This document shows positions 17,192 through 25,515 of a stretch of 64,000 bases of DNA, in pieces (the stretch's first letter is position 1; every line of letters starts with the position of its first letter). Below the pieces are notes generated by a model that worked only from the letters and a program-made list of their open reading frames with translations, was not told the origin of the DNA and ran no database searches. The position numbers were made by a program, and so were the translations under genes. Source of the DNA: Aestuariibacter sp. (GTDB lineage: Bacteria > Pseudomonadota > Gammaproteobacteria > Enterobacterales > Alteromonadaceae); the NCBI GenBank assembly GCA_017794925.1, contig CP051238.1, positions 3,929,945 to 3,993,944 on the forward strand. Direction: 5' to 3'.

Positions 17192-17811
17192 ATTCAACAC
17201 AAACGCCTGTTTTGTCTGACCGAGTTAGATCTGTCATCCACCTGAAATCCCTGACGACAATACTGCTGTGTGTCTTCATTGCGGTTAATTTGGGACATAC
17301 TGCCTGGATCAAAGGCAAAGCAATGGTTGCCCAGTACTTAATCGCTGACGCCTGGCAGCAAACGGTAATCACAGGAGAAAAAATAAAACCCTGGTCATGG
17401 GCCGACACCTGGCCGGTCGCTAAGCTCGAGTTCCCTACACTGAAAGAGTCCCTGTATGTGTTGGCGGGCAGCAATGGCACCAGCCTGGCGTTTGGGCCGG
17501 GCCTTGCCGATGGCACTGCCTTGTCAGGTCAACAGGGAGCGGCGATCATTCATGGACACAGGGACACACATTTTGCACTACTTGAAAACCTGAGCATCGG
17601 CGATACTTTCAACGTTCAGGAGCCTAACGGCCACTGGCAAGACTATTCCGTTTCTGAAATTCACATCGTCGATACTCGCTTAACTCTGTGGTACATCGAT
17701 CCTAGCCTGCATACCCTGCAAATGATCACCTGTTATCCGTTTAACAGTAGTAACCTGAATCCCCCACTTCGGTATGTGGTTGTGGCGCAAGCTACATCGG
17801 CAACTCCTTAA
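17188..17811 (+). CDS. Class GN (marine proteobacterial) sortase
   Basis: 207-residue transpeptidase with one N-terminal membrane segment (TTILLCVFIAVNLGH). Catalytic His in IIHGHRDTHFA (about 120), Cys in MITCYPFNSS (about 181) and Arg in PPLRYVVVA (about 195). Its substrate is probably the VIT/VWA protein immediately upstream, with which it overlaps by 4 bp; one sortase with one dedicated target is the usual arrangement in this class. Acts at the outer face of the inner membrane. Confidence 0.93.
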   Translation: MNSTQTPVLSDRVRSVIHLKSLTTILLCVFIAVNLGHTAWIKGKAMVAQYLIADAWQQTVITGEKIKPWSWADTWPVAKLEFPTLKESLYVLAGSNGTSLAFGPGLADGTALSGQQGAAIIHGHRDTHFALLENLSIGDTFNVQEPNGHWQDYSVSEIHIVDTRLTLWYIDPSLHTLQMITCYPFNSSNLNPPLRYVVVAQATSATP

Positions 17812-17889
17812 TCAGGTTGGCTAACTGTTACTGCGAAGCCTGATGCAAGCAATACTTGAAAGTGGGTTAATCAACACTACTTACTTTTA

Positions 17890-18234
17890 ATGAAGCGCGT
17901 AACTTACCTCTCTCTTTGGCTCCTTTTCCTGTCAGTAATCTGGGAAATTACTGATGCGCACCCCGTTGCTGCAAAACACTCGCTTCACAATGCAGATGTT
18001 TCCCAAATCGCCCACAGTGAAGCAGCTGATGCGAAAACAAGTGATATTGCGCCGGTGCTTTATTATCTGAAGCACACTATCGACTGGCTAACATTGTTGC
18101 AGCCATTCCCTTCGCCAGACCAGCAAACGCAACTACCTCCCGTCCCTATAAACAGTCAGCTTAATACCTATATCGCCCTTATTACTCACCTGTATTTTCA
18201 GAGCTCGTTAAATCCGCATTCCTTTCGTCGCTAA
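17890..18234 (+). CDS. Small exported hypothetical protein
   Basis: 114 residues with a probable signal peptide (MKRVTYLSLWLLFLSVIWEITDA) and a mature part without a family I recognise; it has a Pro/Gln-rich stretch (PFPSPDQQTQLPPVP). It lies 78 bp after the sortase gene and 46 bp before another small envelope gene, so an accessory role in the sortase locus is possible but unproven. Confidence 0.55.
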   Translation: MKRVTYLSLWLLFLSVIWEITDAHPVAAKHSLHNADVSQIAHSEAADAKTSDIAPVLYYLKHTIDWLTLLQPFPSPDQQTQLPPVPINSQLNTYIALITHLYFQSSLNPHSFRR

Positions 18235-18280
18235 GTTATCTGGTCATGTGGCTGGTTCATTCTATTGGAAAGGAAACATT

Positions 18281-18520
18281 ATGGATTTTTCGTATTCTAT
18301 TTATCTACCTATTTTGGTCTGGTTAGCGTTTGCCTGCCTGACGTGTCTTTTTATTTTTTTGTATCGCTTGGCTAAGAAGCGCAAAGGCGCAGCACTGGCA
18401 ATTGGCCTGTTTGTGCAAATGATGCTGCCCGATCCCAAAATCGAACATACCATTGAGTGGATTGCGGAATCGAAAGAACAGCGCGGAAAGAAACAATCTT
18501 TAAACCAGGATGATCGCTAA
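18281..18520 (+). CDS. Small single-pass membrane protein
   Basis: 79 residues from ATG 18281, chosen over an upstream GTG because GGAAAGGAAA sits just before it. One transmembrane helix (ILVWLAFACLTCLFIFLYRL), then a basic patch AKKRKG, a second weakly hydrophobic stretch ending MMLPDPKIEHTIEWI and a charged tail. No family I can name. Same orientation as the sortase locus. Confidence 0.65.
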   Translation: MDFSYSIYLPILVWLAFACLTCLFIFLYRLAKKRKGAALAIGLFVQMMLPDPKIEHTIEWIAESKEQRGKKQSLNQDDR

Positions 18521-18545
18521 ATCTTTCATTCACAAATGACACTAA

Positions 18546-18588
18546 TTTGTTACCCGGTACACATCCACGATGTGTACCGGGTAACAAA
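18546..18588. repeat. Perfect 20-bp inverted repeat with 3-nt loop
   Basis: Arms TTTGTTACCCGGTACACATC and its exact complement, separated by CAC. It begins 25 bp after the small membrane protein gene. It could end transcription of the sortase locus, but no T-run follows, and the stem is far longer than the other hairpins in this window. The remaining bases to 18764 hold the mesX leader. Confidence 0.7.
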
Positions 18589-18697
18589 CCATGAACAAAT
18601 CTCATCCATCAATGAAATAAAACCATTTTTTTTCATAATTCATACCGCGTATAACGTTCACCATGCTCTTGTTGCTGCCCGATATTGTCATTGAGGC

Positions 18698-18741
18698 GAG
18701 CTAAAACCCAGAGAGCAAGGAATAGTTTTAGGTTTTATCTC
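18698..18741 (+). promoter_or_regulatory. Imperfect leader hairpin before mesX
   Basis: GAGCTAAAACC (18698-18708) pairs with GGTTTTATCTC (18731-18741) with one mismatch, ending 23 bp before the mesX ATG. Could be a leader structure controlling methionine synthase expression. I do not recognise a known SAM riboswitch class in it. Confidence 0.3.
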
Positions 18742-18764
18742 AGATAAAAAACGAGCGGAACACC

Positions 18765-19739
18765 ATGAATACCGAATTTACGTTCACCCTTAAAAGCGTC
18801 AGTTTTGACGAGAATTATCAACCAGCGGACAATACCCGAATCACCACGAACTTTGCGAACCTGGCACGCGGTGTAAAGCGTCAGGACAACCTTCGCAATG
18901 CGTTGCGCATGGTAAACAACCGCTTTAATGCACTGGCCAATTGGGACAACCCCAATAGCAACCGGTATTCAGTTGAGCTCGATATTATCTCGGTTGAAAT
19001 GGATGTTGCAGGCAGCGGTGAAAGCTTCCCGTCAATCGAAATCCTGAAAACGAACATCGTCGATCATGTCACCAATGAACGAATTGAAGGCATCGTGGGC
19101 AACAACTTCTCATCTTATGTACGGGATTACGATTTCAGTGTGTTACTACAGGACCACAATAAAGATAAGGCGCAGTTCAGTGTACCGGGTAACTTTGGCG
19201 AATTGCACGGTAAGTTATTTCAACACTTTGTGAATTCAAAGGCGTACAGGACACATTTTAAAAAGCTACCGGTTATTTGTTTAAGCGTTTCAGATAACAA
19301 AGTATATCGCCGCACTGAAAATCACCATCCGATTCTGGGCTATGAATACCTGGCCAATGAGTCTTCCCTAACCGAGCAATACTTTAAAAAGATGGGCCTC
19401 AGTGTGCGGTACTTTATGCCGCCTGACAGTGTGGCACCACTGGCGTTTTATTTCTTTGGTGATCTGCTGAACGACTATACCAACCTCGAGCTCATCAGCA
19501 CAATTAGCACCATGGAAACATTTCAGAAGATCTATCGCCCGGAGATCTACAACGCCAATGCGGTTGCCGGTAAGTGCTATCAGCCAAATCTGAACAATGG
19601 CGACCACTCCACTACGCAGATTGTGTACGACCGGGATGAACGGAGTCGTTTGGCAATCGCTCAGGGCAAATTTGCCGAAGAGCACTTTATTAAGCCGTAC
19701 CAGACCCTACTTGCGCAATGGTCTGCCACTCACGCCTAA
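18765..19739 (+). CDS. mesX: DUF1852 protein, MesD partner MesX
   Basis: 324-residue DUF1852 protein (FTFTLKSVSFDENYQPADNTR at the start, GVKRQDNLRNALRMVNNRFN, ending EEHFIKPYQTLLAQW). Members are encoded next to a short MetE-like methionine synthase; the pair is known as MesX/MesD, in which MesX is required for folate-independent, oxygen-dependent methionine synthesis. Here the mesD start follows after 17 bp. Molecular role of MesX is not settled. Cytoplasmic, no signal peptide. Confidence 0.88.
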   Translation: MNTEFTFTLKSVSFDENYQPADNTRITTNFANLARGVKRQDNLRNALRMVNNRFNALANWDNPNSNRYSVELDIISVEMDVAGSGESFPSIEILKTNIVDHVTNERIEGIVGNNFSSYVRDYDFSVLLQDHNKDKAQFSVPGNFGELHGKLFQHFVNSKAYRTHFKKLPVICLSVSDNKVYRRTENHHPILGYEYLANESSLTEQYFKKMGLSVRYFMPPDSVAPLAFYFFGDLLNDYTNLELISTISTMETFQKIYRPEIYNANAVAGKCYQPNLNNGDHSTTQIVYDRDERSRLAIAQGKFAEEHFIKPYQTLLAQWSATHA

Positions 19740-19756
19740 CTTCTATTGCGAGATAA

Positions 19757-20791
19757 ATGATGAAAACATTGTTACCCACATCAACAGCAGGCAGCTTACC
19801 TAAGCCATCCTGGTTAGCTGAACCTGAAACACTCTGGTCCCCCTGGAAATTGTCTAACAGGGAGCTGGCAGAGGGTAAGCAGGATGCTTTGCGACTAACA
19901 CTCCAGGAACAACAGCTCGCTGGGGTTGATATAGTGAGTGATGGAGAACAAACCCGTCAGCACTTTGTCACAACCTTTATTGAACACCTAAACGGTGTGG
20001 ATTTTGAACACCGTAAAACAGTCAATATTCGCAATCGATATGAGGCGAGTGTCCCTACTGTAGTTGGCCCGGTGTCACGTTCAAAGTCCGTTTTTGTCGA
20101 AGATGCAAAGTTTCTTCGTCAGCAAACCAGTAAACCTATTAAATGGGCGTTACCCGGTCCTATGACCATGATTGACACCCTTTACGATGATCACTACAAA
20201 AGCCGTGAAAAACTAGCCTGGGAATTTGCCAGCATTCTCAACGAAGAGGCCAAGGAACTCGAAGCGGCGGGTGTAGATATTATTCAGTTCGATGAACCGG
20301 CGTTTAATGTATTTTTTGATGACGTCAACGATTGGGGAATTGCCGCATTAGAACGCGCCACTGAAGGATTGAAATGCCAGACAGCAGTACATATTTGTTA
20401 TGGCTATGGCATTAAAGCCAATACCGATTGGAAAAAAACATTGGGGGTAGAATGGCGACAATATGAGGCCGTATTCCCGAAGTTACAACAATCGAGTATC
20501 GATATTATTTCATTAGAATGTCATAACTCACATGTGCCGATTGAACTACTGGAACTGATTCGTGGCAAGAAAGTCATGGTAGGTGCCATCGATGTGGCCA
20601 GTCATGTCATTGAAACGCCAGAAGAAGTCGCCGATACGCTACGAAAAGCTCTCGTGCATGTAGACGCCGAGAATCTGTACCCGTGCACAAATTGCGGTAT
20701 GGCACCACTGCCAAGGCATATTGCAAACGCCAAGCTAACTGCTCTCAATGCAGGGGCCGCACTGGTTCGTAACGAACTGTTATCCCGCTAA
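19757..20791 (+). CDS. mesD: Folate-independent methionine synthase MesD (core MetE)
   Basis: 344 residues, equal to only the C-terminal catalytic half of cobalamin-independent MetE; the folate-binding N-terminal half is absent. Zinc/homocysteine ligands appear in order: His and Cys in AVHICYG (about 212-214), Glu in SLECHNS (about 253) and Cys in PCTNCGMAPL (about 312). DGEQTRQHF and FDEPAFNVF are also core-MetE motifs. The adjacent DUF1852 gene assigns it to the MesD family. The methyl donor of this family is not established. A terminator follows. Confidence 0.9.
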   Translation: MMKTLLPTSTAGSLPKPSWLAEPETLWSPWKLSNRELAEGKQDALRLTLQEQQLAGVDIVSDGEQTRQHFVTTFIEHLNGVDFEHRKTVNIRNRYEASVPTVVGPVSRSKSVFVEDAKFLRQQTSKPIKWALPGPMTMIDTLYDDHYKSREKLAWEFASILNEEAKELEAAGVDIIQFDEPAFNVFFDDVNDWGIAALERATEGLKCQTAVHICYGYGIKANTDWKKTLGVEWRQYEAVFPKLQQSSIDIISLECHNSHVPIELLELIRGKKVMVGAIDVASHVIETPEEVADTLRKALVHVDAENLYPCTNCGMAPLPRHIANAKLTALNAGAALVRNELLSR

Positions 20792-20814
20792 GAGTAAGCA
20801 TTCATAGCCTTAAT

Positions 20815-20856
20815 AAAAAAGCCCGGTCACTGACTTCAATGACCGGGCTTATTATT
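20815..20856. terminator. Bidirectional terminator after mesD
   Basis: Stem AGCCCGGTCA/TGACCGGGCT flanked by A6 on the left and TTATTATTATT on the right. It lies between the convergent mesD and TonB-receptor genes and can end both transcripts. Confidence 0.85.
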
Positions 20857-20874
20857 ATTCACTTTTGCGGTTTC

Positions 20875-23010
20875 TTAGTAAGTCCAGTTAAGCGTTAAAC
20901 TGTAATTTACCGGTGAACCATAAAACGCTTGTTCGGTGCGTACTGAACTCAGGTACTGCTCGTCAAGAATATTATCCAGATTCAGACTGACTGAAATTTG
21001 TTCGTTTACGCTGTACTGCACATAGCCACCAATCAACGCATAAGCATCCTGATTTATACGTCCGTAGCCTGAGGTAAAATACGTCTCACTTTGCCATCTT
21101 AGTGACACACCGGCTTTCAGTTTTTCTTCCCAGGAAGGCGTGTAATCTGCTAACAATTTCAGCGTGCGACGAGGAATAAACGTACGCGCTTCGTTGCCGG
21201 CCTCATCGTCCATGGTGAGTGCAGTAAATCCACCCTGCACAAACCACTCATCAGATACCTGACCAGACACTTCCAGCTCTAATCCATTGGAGTCAACGGT
21301 TACACCGCGATACAGGGCATAATTGAAATCATCAGAATAATCATCGTCGTCGATGCCGTCGCCATCACCGTACTCAATAAACTCGTACAAGTTTTCCTGC
21401 TCGGTTCTGAATACGGCCAGACTAATCAACAAGTTATTATCCAGTCGCTTTTTAAAACCTAACTCATAACTGCGCCCTTCTGCAGAACCAAGCGGCTCAA
21501 GGTCTTCATTCAGATAGTACTGTGGCTGATAAATATCGCTATAGCTACCGTAGAAGTTCAGATCTTCCAGCACTTCCCAGGTAAACCCAAGATAAGGGCT
21601 ACTGCCGTCTTCAGTGGTAGACGTCGATGCGCCCCATGACTCACCTTCGTTCTCGTAATCGACGAAGCTCGCGCCTAATACGAAGTCGAAATCTTCCGTG
21701 ACAGCCAATTGAACAGCACCATAGAATCGGTTAAGGGTAATATCAGTAAACCCTGCCTGATAAGGGTCTGCCCAGGTTGGTCTGGCAACTTCAGTACCAT
21801 CCCAGTCTGGTAGTGCTGGCATGACGTCAAACCCGCTTAGCGCGCCAAAGTCCATGTCATTTGTTTCAGCATCGGCCAGGCTCACACCCAGATTAAATGT
21901 ATGCTCCAGTCCCCAGGCTTCGAACGTACCCTGCAGGTTGTTGTCCCAAATCAAAGTCTTATCATCAGCGGTATATTTACCGGGGTAACCTAGCATACCC
22001 AGACCGGTTTCTGCGTCCAGGCCCGTGTTGTAATAGGTATAAAAGAGTTCCGATTGATCTTCGTAGTTAATGTAATTAACTTTGCTGGTAAAGTTCAGGT
22101 TATCGTTAATAAACCAGCTTACTTCCGCAAACGCGGTCTGATTCAGGGTATCCCAGTAAGTCCAGTTCATCGCGGTACTGGTAGACACATCAAAATCAAC
22201 CAGCGTGCCGTCTGAATAGATTTGCGGTACTGCGCCCCAGGTTACCCCATTGCTGTTATTGTCCTGATGTGTATAACCAAAGGTAACAGTGAGCGCATCA
22301 TTAATCTGCCCATCTACCACGCCATAAAAAATAGTGCGGTTATTAGAATAATGATCGAGCCAGCTGTCTTTGTCCTGATGAACGACAACAGCGCGTGCCG
22401 CCCAGCTTCCTGACTCTGTCAGGGGGGTCGACACATCAGCAACAGCACGGAGATTACTCCAGCGACCTGCAGTAAGCGACACACTGGCTTGTTTATCGTT
22501 ACTTGGACGCTTACGCACGTAGTTGACGGTGCCGGACGGGTTACCTAATCCGGTGATCAGGCCATTGGAACCGCGAATAAATTCAATTTTCTCGTACAGG
22601 GCCGTATCCAGATCACCGACAAAAATGTCGCCAAACGGGATACCAGAACCGTCGATATGCATACTGGTAATGTCAAAGCCACGGGCGTTAAAATAAGTGC
22701 GATCCGTTTCGCTTTGATCAACATTGATACCCACTACTTGTTTAAATAAGCTGTTGATATCAAATAAGTTGTAGTTAGAAATAGTTTCATCTTCAAGAAT
22801 CGATAACGATTGAGGTGTATCGAAGCTGTCCAACCCCAGGCCGGTTGCACCGGAGCTAAAGCGTTGAATCCGGCTTTCGACAATGCGGATAACTTCTACG
22901 TCATCCTGTGTATTCTGTGCAGTATCAGCCTGGGCAGATTCGGTTGACTGTGCGTGAAGGCCAAACGCCAGCATGATGGGCGACAACGCAAAAATTTGCT
23001 TCTTGGTCAT
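20875..23010 (-). CDS. TonB-dependent siderophore receptor
   Basis: 711-residue outer membrane receptor. Signal peptide (to about HAQS), an early VIRIVE TonB-box-like segment, plug domain (DTPQSLSILEDETI, RGFDITSMHIDG, IEFIRGSNGLITGLGNPSGTVNYVRKRP), then a 22-strand barrel ending with aromatic NWTY. The plug wording is typical of the FhuE/FpvA/FecA siderophore branch. A good Fur box lies just upstream, so iron-repressed uptake is expected. No siderophore synthesis genes are nearby, suggesting use of foreign siderophores. Confidence 0.93.
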   Translation of the reverse strand: MTKKQIFALSPIMLAFGLHAQSTESAQADTAQNTQDDVEVIRIVESRIQRFSSGATGLGLDSFDTPQSLSILEDETISNYNLFDINSLFKQVVGINVDQSETDRTYFNARGFDITSMHIDGSGIPFGDIFVGDLDTALYEKIEFIRGSNGLITGLGNPSGTVNYVRKRPSNDKQASVSLTAGRWSNLRAVADVSTPLTESGSWAARAVVVHQDKDSWLDHYSNNRTIFYGVVDGQINDALTVTFGYTHQDNNSNGVTWGAVPQIYSDGTLVDFDVSTSTAMNWTYWDTLNQTAFAEVSWFINDNLNFTSKVNYINYEDQSELFYTYYNTGLDAETGLGMLGYPGKYTADDKTLIWDNNLQGTFEAWGLEHTFNLGVSLADAETNDMDFGALSGFDVMPALPDWDGTEVARPTWADPYQAGFTDITLNRFYGAVQLAVTEDFDFVLGASFVDYENEGESWGASTSTTEDGSSPYLGFTWEVLEDLNFYGSYSDIYQPQYYLNEDLEPLGSAEGRSYELGFKKRLDNNLLISLAVFRTEQENLYEFIEYGDGDGIDDDDYSDDFNYALYRGVTVDSNGLELEVSGQVSDEWFVQGGFTALTMDDEAGNEARTFIPRRTLKLLADYTPSWEEKLKAGVSLRWQSETYFTSGYGRINQDAYALIGGYVQYSVNEQISVSLNLDNILDEQYLSSVRTEQAFYGSPVNYSLTLNWTY

Positions 23011-23072
23011 AGTGATCTCTAGTCAATGTCTGTGAATTCTTGGCGCACATTATAGAGATCTCAAATCAATTC

Positions 23073-23091
23073 GCAAATGATAATTATTACT
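23073..23091. promoter_or_regulatory. Fur box upstream of siderophore receptor
   Basis: GCAAATGATAATTATTACT agrees with the 19-bp Fur consensus at about 14 positions, including the core ATGATAAT-ATTA, and lies about 63 bp before the receptor start in the expected promoter zone. Confidence 0.75.
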
Positions 23092-23161
23092 ATTTACATA
23101 TTCATTATAACTTTAATTATTGAGTAAACGAAGTCTGTCGGCAATGGGAAAATTATCACGC

Positions 23162-23192
23162 AAAAAAAAGCGAACCCATTAAAGGTTCGCTT
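23162..23192 (-). terminator. Terminator of the rnm-rluB operon
   Basis: On the minus strand, stem AGCGAACC/GGTTCGCT with loop TTTAAT, followed by T8, just after the rluB stop. Confidence 0.85.
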
Positions 23193-23220
23193 ATAAGCTG
23201 TATACCGGAGGCTTTCTAAT

Positions 23221-24084
23221 TTAGCTTTGACGACGATGCGTACGCTCTTTTCTCAGCTTATGCTTTTTCACTGAGCGACGCATGCGGCTCAACCGCGCAT
23301 GGTCAAGCTTGTTCTGGCGATCATCCACCATACTCTCGTTTTCTTCCGGTAATTGCACCAGGCCACGCAGCGCGTTAACGTCGCTCAGCGGCAGTTCTAC
23401 CCAAGCGCCCTGAGGCAAACGCTTTTGTAATTCTATCGGTCCGTAACGCACGCGGATCAGGCGACTCACCTGACAATCCTGAGTTTCCCACAAGCGGCGT
23501 ACTTCCCGGTTGCGACCTTCTTCCAGTGTGACGTTAAACCATTGATTAACACTTTCGTCGTCATTGGGTCGCGGCTTAATGGTAGTAAACTTAGCTAAAC
23601 CGTCTTCCAGTTCAACTCCCTTAGTCAATGCTTGCAAAGACTTTGAAGACACTTCGCCAAAAATACGTGCAGCGTATTCACGCTCCACTTTACAACGGGG
23701 ATGCATTAATCGGTTAGCCAGCTCGCCATCGTTAGTAAATAATAACAATCCGCTGGTGTTAATATCCAGACGGCCTACGGCAATCCAGCGCCCCTGACTT
23801 ATATTTGGCAAGCGGTCAAACACCGTACTGCGCCCTTCTGGATCAACGCGAGTACACAGTTCACCTTCAGGCTTGTTGTACATCAGGACACGACACACCG
23901 GCGTTTCCTGCTGACGGGCTAATGCGTGTCCATCTACGCGAATTTGTGCCGTCGTATCCACGCGATCACCTAAAGTGGCAACCGCGCCATTAACTGATAC
24001 CCGGCCCTGCTCAATCCAACGTTCCATTTCCCGGCGAGACCCGAGGCCGTGATTAGCAAGGACTTTCTGTAATTTCTCTGTCAT
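23221..24084 (-). CDS. rluB: 23S rRNA pseudouridine(2605) synthase RluB
   Basis: 287 residues. N-terminal S4 RNA-binding domain (KLQKVLANHGLGSRREMERWIEQGRVSVNGA), then the RsuA/RluB catalytic domain with Asp in GRLDINTSGLLLFTNDG and the RNREVRRLWE motif. A basic C-terminal tail (RRSVKKHKLRKERTHRRQS) probably contacts RNA. Overlaps scpB by one base. Last gene of the rnm-yciO-scpA-scpB-rluB operon. Confidence 0.94.
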   Translation of the reverse strand: MTEKLQKVLANHGLGSRREMERWIEQGRVSVNGAVATLGDRVDTTAQIRVDGHALARQQETPVCRVLMYNKPEGELCTRVDPEGRSTVFDRLPNISQGRWIAVGRLDINTSGLLLFTNDGELANRLMHPRCKVEREYAARIFGEVSSKSLQALTKGVELEDGLAKFTTIKPRPNDDESVNQWFNVTLEEGRNREVRRLWETQDCQVSRLIRVRYGPIELQKRLPQGAWVELPLSDVNALRGLVQLPEENESMVDDRQNKLDHARLSRMRRSVKKHKLRKERTHRRQS

Positions 24085-24686
24085 TAGTGTAATGGCTCTG
24101 TTTGGTCGCTATCACCTAATACGTGTAATGAGGCATCTGCAACGTCTTCCAGTGACTGCATAAATGCGTCTGCATTAGGCAAGTCCGACAAGGACTTCAG
24201 CGAAAAGTAATCTAAAAATTGTTTGGTGGTGGCATACAGTGCAGGTCTGCCCGGCACCTCTTTATGACCCACTACCTTTATCCACTCACGTTCGGTAAGG
24301 GTTTTGATGATGTTGCTGCTGACCGCCACGCCTCGGACCTGCTCTATTTCACCGCGGGTAATAGGCTGTCGGTATGCGATTAATGCCAGGGTTTCTAACA
24401 TGGCCCGCGAATATCTTGGACTGGTTTCCTGCCACAATCTGCTAAGCCAGGGACTTAAACTGTCGAGTGACTGAAAACGGTACCCGCTGGCGACTTCCAC
24501 CAGTTGAATACCGCGCGGTCGATAATCGAGCATTAATTCATCAAGCGCTGATTTTATCGCTTTATCAGCCACGGTAAAATCCGCAAGCACAGTATTTTTT
24601 AATTTTTCTACCGAAACAGGCCCGTCTGACACAAATATAGTGGCTTCAATGAGCTGTTTTAGCTGCTGTGCATTAATCTTCTTCAT
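24084..24686 (-). CDS. scpB: Segregation and condensation protein ScpB
   Basis: 200-residue winged-helix kleisin-interacting subunit. Typical motifs: LIEATIFVSDGPVSVEKL, GYRFQS, SRAMLETLALIAYRQPITRGEIEQVRGV and GRPALYATTKQFLDYF. It works with ScpA and an SMC-type ATPase in chromosome organisation. Overlaps scpA by 14 bp, indicating translational coupling. Confidence 0.94.
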   Translation of the reverse strand: MKKINAQQLKQLIEATIFVSDGPVSVEKLKNTVLADFTVADKAIKSALDELMLDYRPRGIQLVEVASGYRFQSLDSLSPWLSRLWQETSPRYSRAMLETLALIAYRQPITRGEIEQVRGVAVSSNIIKTLTEREWIKVVGHKEVPGRPALYATTKQFLDYFSLKSLSDLPNADAFMQSLEDVADASLHVLGDSDQTEPLH

Positions 24687-25515
24687 GGTGACTTCCCAAT
24701 TTCACATGAATTCTGGCGTATGGGCCAGCTTGAACCAGTCGAATACTCTGCCCTTTTACAAGTTCAAGAATAGCCAAAAACGTAACGACCGCTCCGGCTC
24801 TTCCTTCTTCAATTGTAAACAGCGCTTCCATCGGGGTGTACGTTTCAGTGTTCAGCGTTTGCAGTATCTTGCTCATTCGCTCCCGGGTACTGAGCGCCTC
24901 CGGTGCAATGTGATGGTGTTCAAACGCCGCAGCACGCTGCATCGCGGCAGAAAACGCTAAAACCAACTCCTGCAAACTGACATCGGGTTGAATAATTACG
25001 GGTTCAATACTGTCCGCCGGCGCAACTGAAACCTGAAAAATGTCGCGTTCCATACGCGGCTGCAAATCAAGGTCTTCGGCAGCCTGTTTCACCAGTTCAT
25101 ATTCCTTTAGCCGGCGAATCAGTTCAGCGCGCGGATCGGCTTCTTCATCATCATCGTCAGATCGTTTTGGCAATAACAATCTTGACTTAATCTCCGCCAA
25201 AATTGCAGCCATCAGCAAGTATTCTGCCGCCAACTCCAGCTTAAGCGTTTGCATAACTTCAACGTATTCCATGTACTGCCGGGTGATTTCCGCTACCGGC
25301 ATACTGGTAATATCAAACTTTTGCTTTCGAATTAAGTACAGTAATAAATCAAGCGGACCTTCAAACGACTCCAGAATCACTTCCAGCGCATCAGGTGGAA
25401 TATACAGGTCTTCAGGTTTTTGGATAACCGCCTCACCATGCACAAAAGCCAGTGGCAGCGGCTGCTGAACTGGCTCATTGGGCGAAACTGGCAGGTTATC
25501 GTTGGAATCTGACAT
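24673..25515 (-). CDS. scpA: Segregation and condensation protein ScpA
   Basis: 280-residue kleisin. Core motif FEGPLDLLLYLIRKQKFDITSMPVAEITRQYMEYV near residues 50-90, then LLMAAILAEIKSRLLLP and an acidic DDDDEEADPR linker. The N-terminal 40 residues are Pro/Gln-rich and variable. Shares one base with yciO and overlaps scpB. Confidence 0.94.
   Translation of the reverse strand: MSDSNDNLPVSPNEPVQQPLPLAFVHGEAVIQKPEDLYIPPDALEVILESFEGPLDLLLYLIRKQKFDITSMPVAEITRQYMEYVEVMQTLKLELAAEYLLMAAILAEIKSRLLLPKRSDDDDEEADPRAELIRRLKEYELVKQAAEDLDLQPRMERDIFQVSVAPADSIEPVIIQPDVSLQELVLAFSAAMQRAAAFEHHHIAPEALSTRERMSKILQTLNTETYTPMEALFTIEEGRAGAVVTFLAILELVKGQSIRLVQAGPYARIHVKLGSHHEED

Noticed and set aside
18589..18764. 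Known SAM riboswitch before mesX
   Set aside because: No conserved core of any class I know could be found; only a simple dyad.
25040..25468. 142-residue Ser-rich frame antisense to scpA
   Set aside because: Composition (runs of Ser) reflects the acidic Asp codons of scpA read backwards.
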